Source: Chromatiales bacterium
Lineage (GTDB): Bacteria > Pseudomonadota > Gammaproteobacteria > Chromatiales > Chromatiaceae
Assembly (NCBI GenBank): GCA_024762485.1
Contig: JANTHH010000004.1
Location: forward strand, 1 to 31,848
DNA: 31,848 nucleotides
Reading direction: 5' to 3'
The position numbers were made by a program, and so were the translations under genes. The notes beneath the pieces are model-generated. The model saw nothing but the letters and a program-made list of their open reading frames with translations, made no database searches and was not told the origin of the DNA. Below, in pieces: positions 31,755 to 31,848 of the stretch; within the stretch, counting starts at the first letter, position 1; each line of letters begins with the position of its first letter.

Positions 31755-31763
31755 CGGGATAAC

Positions 31764-31839
<76 letters not shown>

Positions 31840-31848
31840 CGAACGAGC

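Overview
The window carries one nearly complete extracellular contractile injection system (eCIS; Photorhabdus virulence cassette/antifeeding-prophage type, a phage-tail-like toxin-delivery particle), with its control region and cargo. The DNA is GC-rich. Three tRNA genes on the minus strand, Gly(GCC), Cys(GCA) and Leu(UAA), occur in the order of the glyW-cysT-leuZ operon of E. coli and relatives. Together with a sigma-54/IHF promoter, this suggests a gammaproteobacterium; I cannot name the genus.

Left edge (1-1319, minus strand): the 5' part of a TIR-nSTAND NTPase gene (immune-type signalling protein), a gene-poor stretch, then tRNA-Leu(UAA). Positions 1320-2519 (+) encode an unrecognised protein with about four membrane segments. 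Positions 3023-4048 (+) encode a sigma-54 AAA+ activator with a Fis-type HTH and no recognisable sensor domain.

Control region (4049-4298): a 26-bp dyad (candidate activator site), an exact match to the IHF consensus, and a 16/17 match to the -24/-12 sigma-54 promoter follow each other in the textbook order. They point into a run of same-strand genes reaching to 31323. Most of these genes overlap by 4 nt or lie a few bases apart, so they are probably one operon.

Structural operon: two small proteins of unknown role, sheath, tube, gp26-like zinc protein, proline-rich linker, DUF4255 cap/terminator, AAA+ ATPase and a small ATPase-linked protein. Then comes a cargo block: two DUF4157 proteins (one with a second zinc-protease-like domain), a HEAT-repeat protein and a YkgJ-type cysteine-cluster protein. 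The baseplate block follows: tube initiator, LysM protein, gp27-like hub, gp5-like spike, PAAR-like tip, gp25-like wedge, two large gpJ/gp6-like wedge proteins (the second with an inserted PA14 domain), a gpI-like protein with a beta-helix-like tail, a DUF6519/beta-helix fibre of 1148 residues and a short coiled-coil protein.

Right edge (31324-31848): a short intergenic region, then tRNA-Cys(GCA) and tRNA-Gly(GCC) on the minus strand. The whole eCIS locus therefore lies between cysT and leuZ, splitting what is normally one compact tRNA operon. No integrase, transposase, rRNA or CRISPR array was seen. No tape-measure protein was recognised.
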